A stretch of 64,000 bases of DNA from NCBI RefSeq assembly GCF_025398155.2, contig NZ_CP104562.2:744001-808000 (forward strand). Direction: 5' to 3'. The position numbers were made by a program, and so were the translations under genes. The notes beneath the pieces were generated by a model that saw only the letters and a program-made list of their open reading frames with translations, had not been told where the DNA came from and did not search any database. Every line of letters begins with the position of its first letter. Position 1 is the first letter of the stretch. This stretch comes from Roseateles amylovorans. GTDB taxonomy: Bacteria > Pseudomonadota > Gammaproteobacteria > Burkholderiales > Burkholderiaceae_C. Below, one piece after another: positions 54,428 to 64,000 of this stretch.

Positions 54428-55637
54428 TGGCGGCCAGCCGCGCCTGCTGGATCGCTTGGCCGATGGCCTGGCCCTTCTTGCCCGCCGCCAGGGCGGCCGC
54501 CGAGATGGCGCCCTGGTCCACCGATTGCAGCGCCGCCAGATCCCGCAGCAGCGCCGGACGCTGTGGATAGTCCCGGGCCGCCAAACCGGCGCGGCCGCGC
54601 GCATCACATTCGCAGGCCAGCAGCATCAGGGCGAAGCGCTCCGGCCGCCGCGGCGCATCGCAACGCTCCAGCAGCCGCAGGCGTGCTTCCGCCGAGAGGC
54701 TCAGGCTTTGATGGACATGGGTGTGCTCGCGCGCCACCAGCTCGGCCAGTTCCTTGCAGTCGGCGGGCACACGCCAGCGCTGCGACAGCGCGTCGGCCAG
54801 CTCGGCGCTGCGGGACTCATGCTTGAGGTGGCGCGGCCATTCGTCCTCGGGCGTCGTCCCTTTGCCCAGGTCATGGCACAGCGCGGCGTAGCGCACCGGC
54901 AATACCGCCTCGATCCGTGCGCATTCATCCAGCACCAGCAGCAGATGGGCGCCCGTATCTACCTCGGGATGATGGGCCGGCGGCTGCGGCACGCCGAACA
55001 GGCGATCGAGCTCCGGCGCCAGGCGGGCCAGTGCGCCGCACTCGCGCAGCACTTCGATCATGCGGGAGGGACGCCGCTCCATCAGCCCGCGGGCCAGCTC
55101 TTGCCAGACCCGTTCCGCCACCAGGGCGTCGACTTCGCCCGCTTCGACCATGCGACGCATCAGTGCCATCGTCTCCGGCGCCACGCTGAAGTCGGTGAAG
55201 CGCGCCGCAAAGCGCGCCAGCCGCAGGATGCGCACCGGGTCTTCGACAAACGCGTCCGACACATGCCGCAGGCAGCGCGCCGCCAGATCCCGCTGGCCGC
55301 CGTAGGGGTCGATCAGCGTGCCGTCCTCGGCCCGCGCCATGGCGTTGATCGTCAGGTCGCGCCGGGCCAGGTCCTCTTCAAGGGTGACATCGGGGGCGGT
55401 GTGGAACTGGAACCCGTGATAGCCGCTGGCCGTCTTGCGCTCGGTCCGCGCCAGGGCCACCTCGTCATGGGTCTCGGGATGGAGGAACACCGGGAAGTCC
55501 TTGCCCACCGGCAAAAATCCCTTGTCCAGCAAGGACTTGGGCGTCTCGCCGACGACCACCCAGTCACGGTCCTGAACCGGCAAACCCAGCAGTTCGTCGC
55601 GGACAGCACCGCCGACCAGATACATTTGAATACCCAT
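54396..55637 (-). CDS. cca: Multifunctional CCA tRNA nucleotidyltransferase with HD domain
   Basis: The 413-residue enzyme adds or repairs the CCA end of tRNA. The nucleotidyltransferase core has YLVGGAVRDELLG, DRDWVVVG and RRDLTINAMARAEDG. An HD-type phosphohydrolase domain (YAALCHDLGKGTTPEDEWP, near residue 245) is present, so it is the long bacterial form. The start is uncertain: ATG codons lie at 55652, 55637 and 55625. 55637 gives a family-like N-terminus without clear ribosome-binding support. Confidence 0.94.
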   Translation of the reverse strand: MGIQMYLVGGAVRDELLGLPVQDRDWVVVGETPKSLLDKGFLPVGKDFPVFLHPETHDEVALARTERKTASGYHGFQFHTAPDVTLEEDLARRDLTINAMARAEDGTLIDPYGGQRDLAARCLRHVSDAFVEDPVRILRLARFAARFTDFSVAPETMALMRRMVEAGEVDALVAERVWQELARGLMERRPSRMIEVLRECGALARLAPELDRLFGVPQPPAHHPEVDTGAHLLLVLDECARIEAVLPVRYAALCHDLGKGTTPEDEWPRHLKHESRSAELADALSQRWRVPADCKELAELVAREHTHVHQSLSLSAEARLRLLERCDAPRRPERFALMLLACECDARGRAGLAARDYPQRPALLRDLAALQSVDQGAISAAALAAGKKGQAIGQAIQQARLAAIKACASDPPP

Positions 55638-55793
55638 GTTGCAGTGCAGCATCCCCAGTTCTGGGGGTGCATAAACTAGTCTAGCTACGTATATTCACCA
55701 TGTCGCCTGCAATCCAGTGTCCGTTTGAACGGACCGACTCGCCGAGAGAGACACCCGAGTAAGGCAGGCGGCAAAGCAGTAGGGAGTGTATGA

Positions 55794-56075
55794 ATGAAAA
55801 CTGTCGTCGTTTCGCTGCTGGGCGCCTTGAGCCTGGCTGCCCACGCGCAGGAGCAAGAGGTCCCGGCACCGCAGGTTCAGGCGGTGAGCGTGGCCGCTGA
55901 AACCAGTTTCAGCAAGCAAAGCCAGGAGGCATCGGCCCAGTTGCCGGATGTCAATGAGCAAGAAGGCGCGGACTCGCTGATGCCCGCGTTCGCCAGCCAT
56001 CCTCAGAACCAGGCGTTGATGCTGGGCGGGCTGCTCGCCATGGGTTTCATGGTGCGCCGCCGGCGTGAGCATTGA
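55794..56075 (+). CDS. Small secreted protein with PEP-CTERM-like C-terminal anchor
   Basis: The 93-residue protein has a signal peptide (MKTVVVSLLGALSLAAHAQ), a short polar middle and a C-terminal hydrophobic helix with a basic tail (ALMLGGLLAMGFMVRRRREH). This is the three-part layout of PEP-CTERM sorted proteins, but the usual Pro-Glu-Pro is replaced by HPQNQ. It may be an envelope mini-protein sorted by an exosortase, or only a membrane-anchored peptide. An AGGGAG site lies 8 bases before the ATG. A terminator follows at 56143. Confidence 0.65.
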   Translation: MKTVVVSLLGALSLAAHAQEQEVPAPQVQAVSVAAETSFSKQSQEASAQLPDVNEQEGADSLMPAFASHPQNQALMLGGLLAMGFMVRRRREH

Positions 56076-56085
56076 ACGGTCTACC

Positions 56086-56109
56086 GACCTGACCGCCAGC
56101 GGTCAGGTC
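56086..56109. other. Long perfect stem without T tract
   Basis: GACCTGACCGC (56086-56096) pairs with GCGGTCAGGTC (56099-56109), leaving two bases between the arms, so a cruciform or protein-binding site is as likely as a terminator. Confidence 0.6.
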
Positions 56110-56142
56110 CGGCGCGGCGCCGCGTGTGCCCGCCAACCCAGA

Positions 56143-56174
56143 ACGGCGGGCGCCTAGCCCGCCGTTTTCTTTGG
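56143..56174 (+). terminator. Intrinsic terminator
   Basis: AACGGCGGGC (56143-56152) pairs with GCCCGCCGTT (56158-56167) around the loop GCCTA, followed by a T-rich run. It serves the small secreted protein gene. Confidence 0.85.
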
Positions 56175-56218
56175 GGCGTCCCGGTTGGACGCCTGGCCTT
56201 CCTTCACCGATCGCTCGT

Positions 56219-56923
56219 TCAGCGCTTGAGCGTCGGCACCGGGCCGCTCACGTCGCGATAGGGCTCCTCGAAGTCGAGAAAGTCCTTCTCCGCCATTGCC
56301 TCGCGGATCCAGTCGCTCACCCCGGGCGCCTGCTCCACCCGTTGGGCGTAGGCCTGGGTCAGGTCGGTGATCGGCAGGCCGTAGCGGGTGATCCGCATCA
56401 CCACCGGTGCGAAGTAGGCGTCCACCGCCCCGAATTCGCCGAACAGGAAGGGCCCGCCGCTGGCATTCAGCGCGTCGGTCCACAGTTGCACCACCCGCAC
56501 CAGATCGGCCTGCAAACCCGGCTCCGTGGCCAGCAGGCGACGGCCCACCACCGCCAGGTCCGCATCGATGTTCATCGGGCAGTGGCTGCGCAGTTGGCCG
56601 AAGCCGCCGTGCATCTCCGCGCACAGCGTGCGGGCGCGGGCACGCTGGCGGGCGTCGCGCGGCCAGATCGGTTGCTCAGGGAATCGCTCCGCCAGGTACT
56701 CGATGATGGCCAGCGAGTCCCAGATGGCGAAGCCGTCGTCCTCCACCAACACCGGCACCTTGTGGGTCGGCGACACCGATTCCAGCGCGCGGTAGAAGGC
56801 GGAGCCCGGGGCGAAGTCGAAGCGCAGCTGCCGCTCCTCGAAGGGCAGGCCCAGGCCCTTCATCAGCACCCAGGGGCGCATCGACCAGGACGAGTAGTTC
56901 TTGTTGCCGATGATCAGTTGCAT
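56219..56923 (-). CDS. Glutathione S-transferase family protein
   Basis: The 234-residue protein has the N-terminal thioredoxin-like domain (MQLIIGNKNYSSWSMRPWV, with SHKVPVL-like THKVPVLVEDD) and the all-helical C-terminal domain. NKNYSSWSMRPW is typical of the YfcF/GstZ-like branch. It likely conjugates glutathione or isomerises an unknown substrate. It sits 27 bases downstream of slt on the same strand. Confidence 0.9.
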   Translation of the reverse strand: MQLIIGNKNYSSWSMRPWVLMKGLGLPFEERQLRFDFAPGSAFYRALESVSPTHKVPVLVEDDGFAIWDSLAIIEYLAERFPEQPIWPRDARQRARARTLCAEMHGGFGQLRSHCPMNIDADLAVVGRRLLATEPGLQADLVRVVQLWTDALNASGGPFLFGEFGAVDAYFAPVVMRITRYGLPITDLTQAYAQRVEQAPGVSDWIREAMAEKDFLDFEEPYRDVSGPVPTLKR

Positions 56924-56950
56924 GGTCGGTGAATTCCTTTGGGAGGCGTG

Positions 56951-59143
56951 TCAGTTGCCGGCACCGCTGCCGGCGGTGGCGCCAGCGGGCGTGCCGGGCG
57001 TGGTGCCGTTGGCGGGGATGTCGGTCGCCGCCGCCGACGCCGGGCCGATCACCCGGCCCAACCGATCGCGCAGCAGGGTGCCGCCTTCGCGGCCCAGCAA
57101 CTGGGCATAGATGGTGGCATTGGACAGCACCTTGCGCACATAGTCGCGGGTCTCGTGGATAGGGATGTTCTCGGCCCAGATCGCCGCATCCAACGACGGT
57201 CCCTCGCGCCAGCGGCGCGGCCGTCCCGGACCGGCGTTGTAGGCCGCTGCCGCCATGGCTTGCGAGCCCTCGAAGCTGTCCATCACCAGCTTCAAGTAGC
57301 CGGTGCCCAGCCGCAGGTTGACCTCGCGATCGCTCAGCAGTTCGGGGCGCACATCCAGGCCCAGCTTCTTGGCGGTCCAGCGCGCGGTGGCCGGCATCAC
57401 CTGCATCAGCCCGGAGGCACCGACATGGGAGCGGGCATCCATCATGAAGCGCGATTCCTGGCGGATCAGGCCGTACACATACGACGGATCCAGGCCCGAG
57501 GCGGCGGCTGTGCGGAAGACATCGGCCCGGTAGGGCATCGGATAACGCTGGTTGACGTCGATTTCCTGGCGGGTGCGCTCGCTGGTGGAGATGCAGCGCT
57601 CCCACAGCTCGCGTTCGCAGGCGATCTGCGCGATCGACAGCAACTCCCGGTCGCCGAGGCCGCGCATGCTGAAGTTCCATTCGCGCTGGCCTTCGCTGCG
57701 CAGTCCCAGCGCGAGCAATTGCAGCGCACGGGCCACGCCCGGCTGCGCCAGCGCTTGCGCGCGTTCCTGGGCGGTCACTTCCGCCGGTTGCGGCGGCAAC
57801 GGCAGGCGAAGCTTGAGCTCGTCGGCGGCCAGCTTTCCGTAGTAGGTCAGCGGCGAAGCGATGGCGCGCAGCGCTTCCTGGGCTTCGCGCCGTTGGCCAT
57901 CACCGGCCGGGCCGTTGGCGGCCAGGCTCTGCTTGGATTTGGCGCTCCAGTATTGCCAGGCGGGATCCCGCTGTTCCGACGGACGCATCAGCGCGACCGC
58001 CCCCATCAGCAGCGCCGGTCGACCCGCGCCGGCATCGGCCCGCAATGCGGATCGGGCGACCCAGTTCAACGTGTCGTCGCTCCAAGCCACCGGCTCGCCG
58101 GCGCGCGCCTGCAGTCGGATGGCGCGCTCGAAGTGATCGCTGGCGCTGTCCTGCAGCCGCAGTGCGGCTTGTCGTCCCAGTTGGGCCCAAGCCCAGGCGG
58201 CGATCTCGGGCGGTAACTTGGCGGCCCATTGCTCGACATCGTTCGCCGCGGCGGCCGGGTCCTGAGCGGCCAGTCGCATCAGGGCCAGCAGCGTGAGCTC
58301 GGCCTGGGCGCGCGGCTTCGCCGCGGCCTTGCGCTTCAGGTAGCGGTCCGGCTTGTCCATCAGCTCGGTGATCGCATCGGCCTGGGCCTTGGGCAGCAGC
58401 GAACTGGTCTGCTTGATCGCGCGGGGGCGGTTGGTCTCGACCACCAGGCGCAGCTTCAGCCAGATGTCGCTGTCCTTGAGCTTGCCGTTGTCCAGCAGGG
58501 TGCTGGCCAGCATGTGGCAGCCTTCGTCGGCATCGCGCTGGGCCAGCCAGGCGGCGCGGGCGGTCTCGCGCAGGTCGCGGCCGCGGTCCGCGTTCGGCTC
58601 CGACAGGATGGTGTAGCAGACCACCTCGCGGTCGTCCTGCATCTTGTAGGCGGCGAGGTCTCGACGGAAGTTGGCCCAGTCGCGCCGATGGCCGAGTTCC
58701 AGCAGCCAGTCGTTGCGCAGCCGGTCCTCGACATAGCTGCCCGGCCAGCGCGCGTAGAACGCATTGAGTTCAGGCTGCGTGGCTTCGGAGAGTCGGTTGT
58801 TCAGCTCCCAGTAGTCGAACCACGGGGCCAGCGGATGCTGCTGATCCAGCGCCGTCTGACGGGCGGCGGCCAGGCGCGCCCGGTCCTTGACCCGCCAGGC
58901 TTCACGGGCCTCCAGCACCAGATCCGGATTGGGCGGCGGCGGATTGGGCGCCACGTTGAAGGACGTCTGCGCCCGTGCGGGCGTGGGGGTGAGGCTCGCG
59001 ACGGTGGCGAATGCGGCCAGCGCTGCGCCGGCCACCAGGGTGAGAAGGGTGGTGTGACGGGCCCGGTGTGCTGCGACCGGGAGGGTCGAAGGGTGGGGGC
59101 GGGGGCCGGCGAGGGCGGTTACAGTGATCCGAGCGAACTTCAT
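56951..59143 (-). CDS. slt: Soluble lytic murein transglycosylase (Slt70 type)
   Basis: The 730-residue periplasmic enzyme has a long leader (TLLTLVAGAALAAFATV to ARA) and a long helical superhelix (residues 60-540). The C-terminal SLT lysozyme-like domain has LIRQESRFMMDA (catalytic Glu), GASGLMQVMPATA and AAAYNAGPGRPRRW. It cuts peptidoglycan to 1,6-anhydro ends. Its start lies only 11 bases from the divergent start of the cyclo-ligase gene, so its promoter must lie inside that gene. Confidence 0.93.
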   Translation of the reverse strand: MKFARITVTALAGPRPHPSTLPVAAHRARHTTLLTLVAGAALAAFATVASLTPTPARAQTSFNVAPNPPPPNPDLVLEAREAWRVKDRARLAAARQTALDQQHPLAPWFDYWELNNRLSEATQPELNAFYARWPGSYVEDRLRNDWLLELGHRRDWANFRRDLAAYKMQDDREVVCYTILSEPNADRGRDLRETARAAWLAQRDADEGCHMLASTLLDNGKLKDSDIWLKLRLVVETNRPRAIKQTSSLLPKAQADAITELMDKPDRYLKRKAAAKPRAQAELTLLALMRLAAQDPAAAANDVEQWAAKLPPEIAAWAWAQLGRQAALRLQDSASDHFERAIRLQARAGEPVAWSDDTLNWVARSALRADAGAGRPALLMGAVALMRPSEQRDPAWQYWSAKSKQSLAANGPAGDGQRREAQEALRAIASPLTYYGKLAADELKLRLPLPPQPAEVTAQERAQALAQPGVARALQLLALGLRSEGQREWNFSMRGLGDRELLSIAQIACERELWERCISTSERTRQEIDVNQRYPMPYRADVFRTAAASGLDPSYVYGLIRQESRFMMDARSHVGASGLMQVMPATARWTAKKLGLDVRPELLSDREVNLRLGTGYLKLVMDSFEGSQAMAAAAYNAGPGRPRRWREGPSLDAAIWAENIPIHETRDYVRKVLSNATIYAQLLGREGGTLLRDRLGRVIGPASAAATDIPANGTTPGTPAGATAGSGAGN

Positions 59144-59154
59144 GCCGAACTGCG

Positions 59155-59748
59155 ATGAGTGACTTCCCCACGGACAACCCCAGGCCCCATGAGCGAAGCG
59201 AATGGCGACGCGCCTTGCTGGCGCGACGCCGCGATTGGTGGGCCAGTGCCGAGGCCCGGTTGGCGGCCGACCGGCTGGGCGAGCAGTTGTCAGGGCTGCT
59301 GCGTCAGCTGGAGCCGCTGAGCCTGGGCCTGTACTGGCCGCTGGAAGGTGAATTTAACGCAGTGGCGTGGGCCCGGGCGCACAAGCTGGGCGAGCAGATG
59401 CAATTGGCTTTGCCGTTCGCGCGCAAAGCCACGGATCAGGGCCCGGCGCAGATGGAATTCCGTCGCTGGGACGGCGCCGAGCCCGCGCTGAAGGACGAAT
59501 GCGGCATTCCCAGCTGCAGCGGACCGACCCTGGTGCCCGAAGTGCTGCTGGTGCCGTGCCTGGGTTACACCCGCGAGGCTTTCCGCATGGGCTACGGCGG
59601 GGGCTACTTCGACCGCTGGATCGAGGCCCATCCCGGGGTCACCACCCTGGGCCTGGCCTGGAGCTGCTGTGAAGCGCCGTTCGAGGTGCTGCCCCATGAC
59701 CAGGCGCTGACCATTGTGCTGACTGAGCGCGAGATCATTGCGCCTTGA
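59155..59748 (+). CDS. 5-formyltetrahydrofolate cyclo-ligase
   Basis: The 197-residue enzyme converts 5-formyltetrahydrofolate to 5,10-methenyltetrahydrofolate with ATP. Family features are RRALLARRRDW, a YWPLEGEF substrate strand, and LVPCLGYTREAFRMGYGGGYFDRW, which carries the full GYGGGYxDR nucleotide loop. It is divergent from slt. A second paralogue lies 2.1 kb away at 61830. Confidence 0.92.
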   Translation: MSDFPTDNPRPHERSEWRRALLARRRDWWASAEARLAADRLGEQLSGLLRQLEPLSLGLYWPLEGEFNAVAWARAHKLGEQMQLALPFARKATDQGPAQMEFRRWDGAEPALKDECGIPSCSGPTLVPEVLLVPCLGYTREAFRMGYGGGYFDRWIEAHPGVTTLGLAWSCCEAPFEVLPHDQALTIVLTEREIIAP

Positions 59749-59781
59749 CCTGGACCCTGGACCCCGGCCCCGGCCCCGGAT

Positions 59782-60789
59782 TCAAGAGGATCGATCGCCC
59801 TGCGGGTCGGCGCCCGCCGGATCGGCTTCCCCGATCGCCTGCCGGGTGAGCGCGGCCTGTTCGCCGATCCATCGGGCGAACTCGACCACCTCCGGCCGGG
59901 AGCGACCCTGGCGTGACAACAGCAGCCAATAGGCGGTCGGGCTGTCGATCCGGCCCGCCGCGCCGAAGGGTTCCACCAGTTCACCTCGCTGCAGGGACTC
60001 CACCACCAGCGGCAGACGCGCCAGCGCGATCGCCTGGCCAGAAACCGCGGCCTGGATCTGCTGGTAGGTGAAATTCAGGTACATCCAGCGACGCGGCTGA
60101 AGCTCCGGATGACCCTGGGTCGCCAGCCACCGGCGCCAGCTCAGGTAGAGGCCGCTGGGTCGCTGGTCGTCCTCTTCGGCCAGGGTGTGCTGCCGCAGGT
60201 CGGCCGCTTCCCGCAGCGCTGGGGCCTGACCGGCAGCGGCCTGCGCAGCCATCCACGGTCCCGCCACCGGCGTGAGCACTTCGCCGAACATCCGCTGCGC
60301 CGACGACGGCATGCCCTTAGGCACGTTGTAGCGCAGGGCGATGTCGATCTCGCTGTCCTCCAGGTCCACGATCTGGTCATGGGCCGACACGCGGATGTCC
60401 ATGTCCGGGTGCTCGCGCTGGAAGGCCTCCAGCCGTGGGATCAGCCAGAGCGAGGCGAACGAGGCGAAGGTGGTCACATTCACCACCCGGCGACCGCGGG
60501 CCTGGCGGATCTGCCGCACCGTGCCGTCCAGGCGCTCCAGCACCGCCAGCACTGCGCTCTGCAGCAGCAAGCCATCGGCGGTGAGCTCCACATGACGGGT
60601 GCCGCGCTGGAACAGCGTCGCGCCCAGTTCCTCTTCCAGGCTGCGGATCTGCCGGCTGACCGCGGACTGGGTCAGATAGAGCTCTTCCGCCGCCGCGCTG
60701 AAGCTCAAGCGCCGGGCGACGGCCTCGAAGGCGCGCAGCGGGCCGATCGCGAGGGGCCGTTGCCGGGGTTGGTGGACAGGCGGATTCAT
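59782..60789 (-). CDS. LysR-family transcriptional regulator (GcvA-like)
   Basis: The 335-residue protein has a helix-turn-helix (residues 15-75, RRLSFSAAAEELYLTQSAVSRQIRSLEEELG, only partly shown as SFSAAAEELYLTQSAVSRQI) and a LysR effector-binding domain with RLSWLIPRLEAF-like folds. It is divergent from the DUF2917 gene (60927), a common neighbour of this regulator type, and may control it. The effector is unknown. Confidence 0.9.
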   Translation of the reverse strand: MNPPVHQPRQRPLAIGPLRAFEAVARRLSFSAAAEELYLTQSAVSRQIRSLEEELGATLFQRGTRHVELTADGLLLQSAVLAVLERLDGTVRQIRQARGRRVVNVTTFASFASLWLIPRLEAFQREHPDMDIRVSAHDQIVDLEDSEIDIALRYNVPKGMPSSAQRMFGEVLTPVAGPWMAAQAAAGQAPALREAADLRQHTLAEEDDQRPSGLYLSWRRWLATQGHPELQPRRWMYLNFTYQQIQAAVSGQAIALARLPLVVESLQRGELVEPFGAAGRIDSPTAYWLLLSRQGRSRPEVVEFARWIGEQAALTRQAIGEADPAGADPQGDRSS

Positions 60790-60926
60790 GCGCGGATGGT
60801 ATCAATCGACGTGAGAAGACTCATTGGACCGGGCCTCGGGCGAACCCTAGGATTGCCCCATGTTCACGAGGCCTGTCGCCGCCTTTCGGCGTTTTGGATG
60901 CGGCGCCCGTGACGAGGGAGTACATC

Positions 60927-61274
60927 ATGACTGTCACGTCTTCGTCATCAATCCGTCCCACCCGGGACGATGGCGCCTGGACCTTGTCGAAGGGCGATGC
61001 CATGCGTCTGCCGATCGGCCCGGGACCGCGCGAGCTGCGGGTGCTGGAGGGCCGGGTGTGGATCACCCAGCAGGGTGCCCTGCAACTGCCATCGGACGAT
61101 TACTGGCTGGAGGCCGGTGATGCCCTGGATCTGCCCAGCGGCACCGAACTGGTGGTGGAGGCCTGGCCCAGCGCCCGCTTCCAGCTGCTGGTGACGCCCG
61201 CCTCGTGCCCGGCCACCCGTGCCCGTCGCGGGCTCACGCTGTCTTCTTTCGGACAGCGGCTGGCGACGGCTTGA
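60927..61274 (+). CDS. DUF2917 family protein
   Basis: The 115-residue protein has a DUF2917 domain (about residues 20-95), including LRVLEGRVWITQQGALQL and DYWLEAGDALDLPSG. It resembles a small cupin or beta-barrel, and no function is established. The ATG at 60927 has GAGGGAG 6 bases upstream. Its 3' end overlaps the convergent TfoX gene by 41 bases. Confidence 0.85.
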   Translation: MTVTSSSSIRPTRDDGAWTLSKGDAMRLPIGPGPRELRVLEGRVWITQQGALQLPSDDYWLEAGDALDLPSGTELVVEAWPSARFQLLVTPASCPATRARRGLTLSSFGQRLATA

Positions 61275-61749
61275 CGGCCTCGAGTCCGTTGGCGCCTCTG
61301 TGGCTTTTGACGCGCTGCGTCGGCTTGGCGCTCTTGGTCTTCTCGGCAGCCTTGGCAACCTTGGTGCCCTTGGCATTCGCTGACCGCAGCGCCGACTCCA
61401 TCGCCAGCCGGCCCCAGGGGCGCATCAACGCCGGCGATTCCAGCGCGTCTTCCGGCGGCTGGAAGAACGAGAGATCAGCCTCCACCGTGGTGCCGTCGGC
61501 CCGGGTGCGACTGTAGCGAAACGGCTCGCAGCCGGCCGCGAGATAGCGCGGGCGGCTCTGCGCATCGGACTTCAGATAGAGCTGGTCGCGCAGGATGAGG
61601 CCGATGAACAGGTCGTCCACATACAGCCCATGGCCACCGAACATCCGTCGCGATCGGACCGGTCCGAGTGGACTGAGCAACTCGCTGCAGTGCGCCGCAA
61701 AGGCATTGACCGGCGCTGCGGGCCGGCGAGTGGGCGAGCGTGTGACCAT
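61234..61749 (-). CDS. TfoX/Sxy N-terminal domain protein
   Basis: The 171-residue protein has the TfoX N-terminal domain (residues 15-105, RRMFGGHGLYVDDLFIGLILRD only in part, then LYLKSDA). The C-terminal half is Lys/Ala-rich and may be disordered. In gamma-proteobacteria full-length TfoX promotes competence genes; this protein lacks the TfoX C-terminal helix-hairpin-helix part, so the same role is doubtful. The gene overlaps the DUF2917 gene at their 3' ends. Confidence 0.82.
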   Translation of the reverse strand: MVTRSPTRRPAAPVNAFAAHCSELLSPLGPVRSRRMFGGHGLYVDDLFIGLILRDQLYLKSDAQSRPRYLAAGCEPFRYSRTRADGTTVEADLSFFQPPEDALESPALMRPWGRLAMESALRSANAKGTKVAKAAEKTKSAKPTQRVKSHRGANGLEAVKPSPAAVRKKTA

Positions 61750-61829
61750 GGTGATCCACTCTAGCGCGCCCTGGCCGGCACGGCCACAATCGGCGCCACC
61801 GGGGCCATGCCTGGCCCGAAGGGAACTGG

Positions 61830-62416
61830 ATGGAGCTTCCGAACGACGAGACCCTTGCGGCGCGCCGAGCGTTGCGAGACCAACTGATCCAGGCGCGTCT
61901 GGATCTGCCTGGCCGGTTGACCCTGGCCGATGAACTGCAGCGGGTGCTGCGGGTGTGGCTGGTGGCGCGCAAGGAGTTGCGCATCGCCGCCTACTGGCCG
62001 ATCAAGGGCGAATTCGATCCCCTGCCGGCGCTCTACCGCTGGAGCGAGGTCGATCCGCAGCGCCGCATCGGCCTGCCGGTGGTGGACCGCGAGGAAGGCC
62101 GGCTGCGCTTTCATGTCTGGTATCCCGGCTGCCCGATGGAGGAAGACGCCACCGGCATCACCAAGCCCAAGGACACCGAAGCCTTCGATCCGCAACTGCT
62201 GCTGCTGCCCTGCCTGGGCTACGGGCCGGGCGGTATCCGGCTCGGTTATGGCGGCGGCTTCATGCAGCGCACCATCGCCCAGATTCATCCCCGGCCGGTG
62301 GTCGTGGGCGTGGGTTATGGCCACGGCTTCATGCCGACGCTGAGCCCCTTGCCCCATGATGTGCGACTGGACGCGATGCTGACCGAGACCGGGCTGGTCT
62401 GGGAGAATCCCCGCGC

Positions 62417-62420
<4 letters not shown>
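61830..62420 (+). CDS. 5-formyltetrahydrofolate cyclo-ligase paralogue, divergent
   Basis: The 196-residue protein belongs to the cyclo-ligase fold: RRALRDQLIQARLDL, IAAYWPIKGEF and LLPCLGYGPGGIRLGYGGGFMQR. The canonical GYGGGYYDR loop is altered to GYGGGFMQR, so the last two residues differ from the partner at 59155 (GYGGGYFDR). A changed activity or regulatory role is possible. Its stop overlaps the peptidase start by 4 bases (ATGA). Confidence 0.87.
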
Positions 62421-63784
<1,364 letters not shown>

Positions 63785-63820
63785 GGGCCGTGCCGCTGAG
63801 GCGGCACTTCCTCCCCACAG

Positions 63821-63846
63821 AGCGCCTCCGAGGGGGCGCTTTTTTG
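63821..63846 (+). terminator. Terminator after pepQ
   Basis: AGCGCC-T-C pairs with G-G-GGCGCT around CGAG, and six T residues follow. A second small stem, GTGCCGC / GCGGCAC, lies just before. Confidence 0.85.
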
Positions 63847-64000
63847 CGCCTGTCCGTCGTCAATCCCCGACAGCGTGTCGGCTGAACAGCGACGTAGCTG
63901 CGGGTGTCTGGGACCTTGTGCCCCTGACCGTCAGGATGACTGAGGGCAAATCAGGATCGGGTTTACGAGAGAGGGATACGTCCAGTTGAGGGTATCCGCC
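63847..64000. other. Terminal non-coding stretch
   Basis: The last 154 bases hold no reading frame that resembles a gene. GGATAC (63974-63979) and GTATCC (63992-63997) form a short inverted repeat close to the window end. Confidence 0.4.

Overview
The window is a GC-rich (by eye clearly above 60%) bacterial chromosome segment with tightly packed genes. Gene order and protein types point to a betaproteobacterium of the order Burkholderiales, close to the Roseateles/Mitsuaria/Rubrivivax group. The pointers are yajC-secD-secF, LysM-dprA-smg divergent from def-fmt, pgk...pyk...fba...purC, purE-purK-sua5, and tsaB-rimI-udg. This placement is inferred from family resemblance and synteny; no search was run. 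No rRNA, tRNA, CRISPR array, integrase or intact insertion sequence was seen.

Layout. 1-4260: a GntR regulator cut by the window edge, then the YajC-SecD-SecF export module. 4295-9979: a DUF1631 protein, then the convergent group smg, dprA and a LysM protein. 10190-15585: def-fmt, htpX, a small lipoprotein, a secreted DUF2807 repeat protein and an AzlC/AzlD export pair. 15810-25745: central carbon and purine genes (pgk, maeB, pyk, fba, purC), interrupted by a repeat-rich spacer at 19622-20231 and by an orphan ATPase/DUF4325 regulator.

25753-42233 is the least ordinary part. It sits between purC and purE, which are usually close together in related genomes. It holds a helical-repeat protein, a PHB-depolymerase-type esterase, a dienoyl-CoA-isomerase-like crotonase, an Abi-like protein in locally atypical DNA, a seven-gene operon, a divergent DeoR regulator, a secreted unknown and a thioredoxin-TPR co-chaperone. 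The operon order is TonB receptor, PhoD phosphatase, ABC binding protein, nucleotide-pyrophosphatase-like hydrolase, two permeases, ATPase. Every junction is a 1-4 base overlap or a 4-base gap. I read it as a candidate complete import and hydrolysis route for a phosphate ester, from outer membrane to cytoplasm. This is the best candidate here for a poorly described system.

42356-50947: purE-purK-sua5, an SGNH-like lipoprotein with a substituted catalytic block, a lipase-OmpW pair behind an operator-like palindrome, and the overlapping tsaB-rimI-udg operon. 50948-64000: a PAS-PAS-GGDEF-EAL c-di-GMP protein, a COG1565 methyltransferase, cca, a mini-protein with a PEP-CTERM-like tail, a GST, a Slt-type lytic transglycosylase, two different 5-formyltetrahydrofolate cyclo-ligase paralogues, a LysR/DUF2917 pair, a TfoX-N protein and a PepQ-like peptidase.

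Several genes serve translation and tRNA biology (def, fmt, sua5, tsaB, rimI, cca) and envelope biogenesis (yajC-secDF, htpX, slt, ompW).
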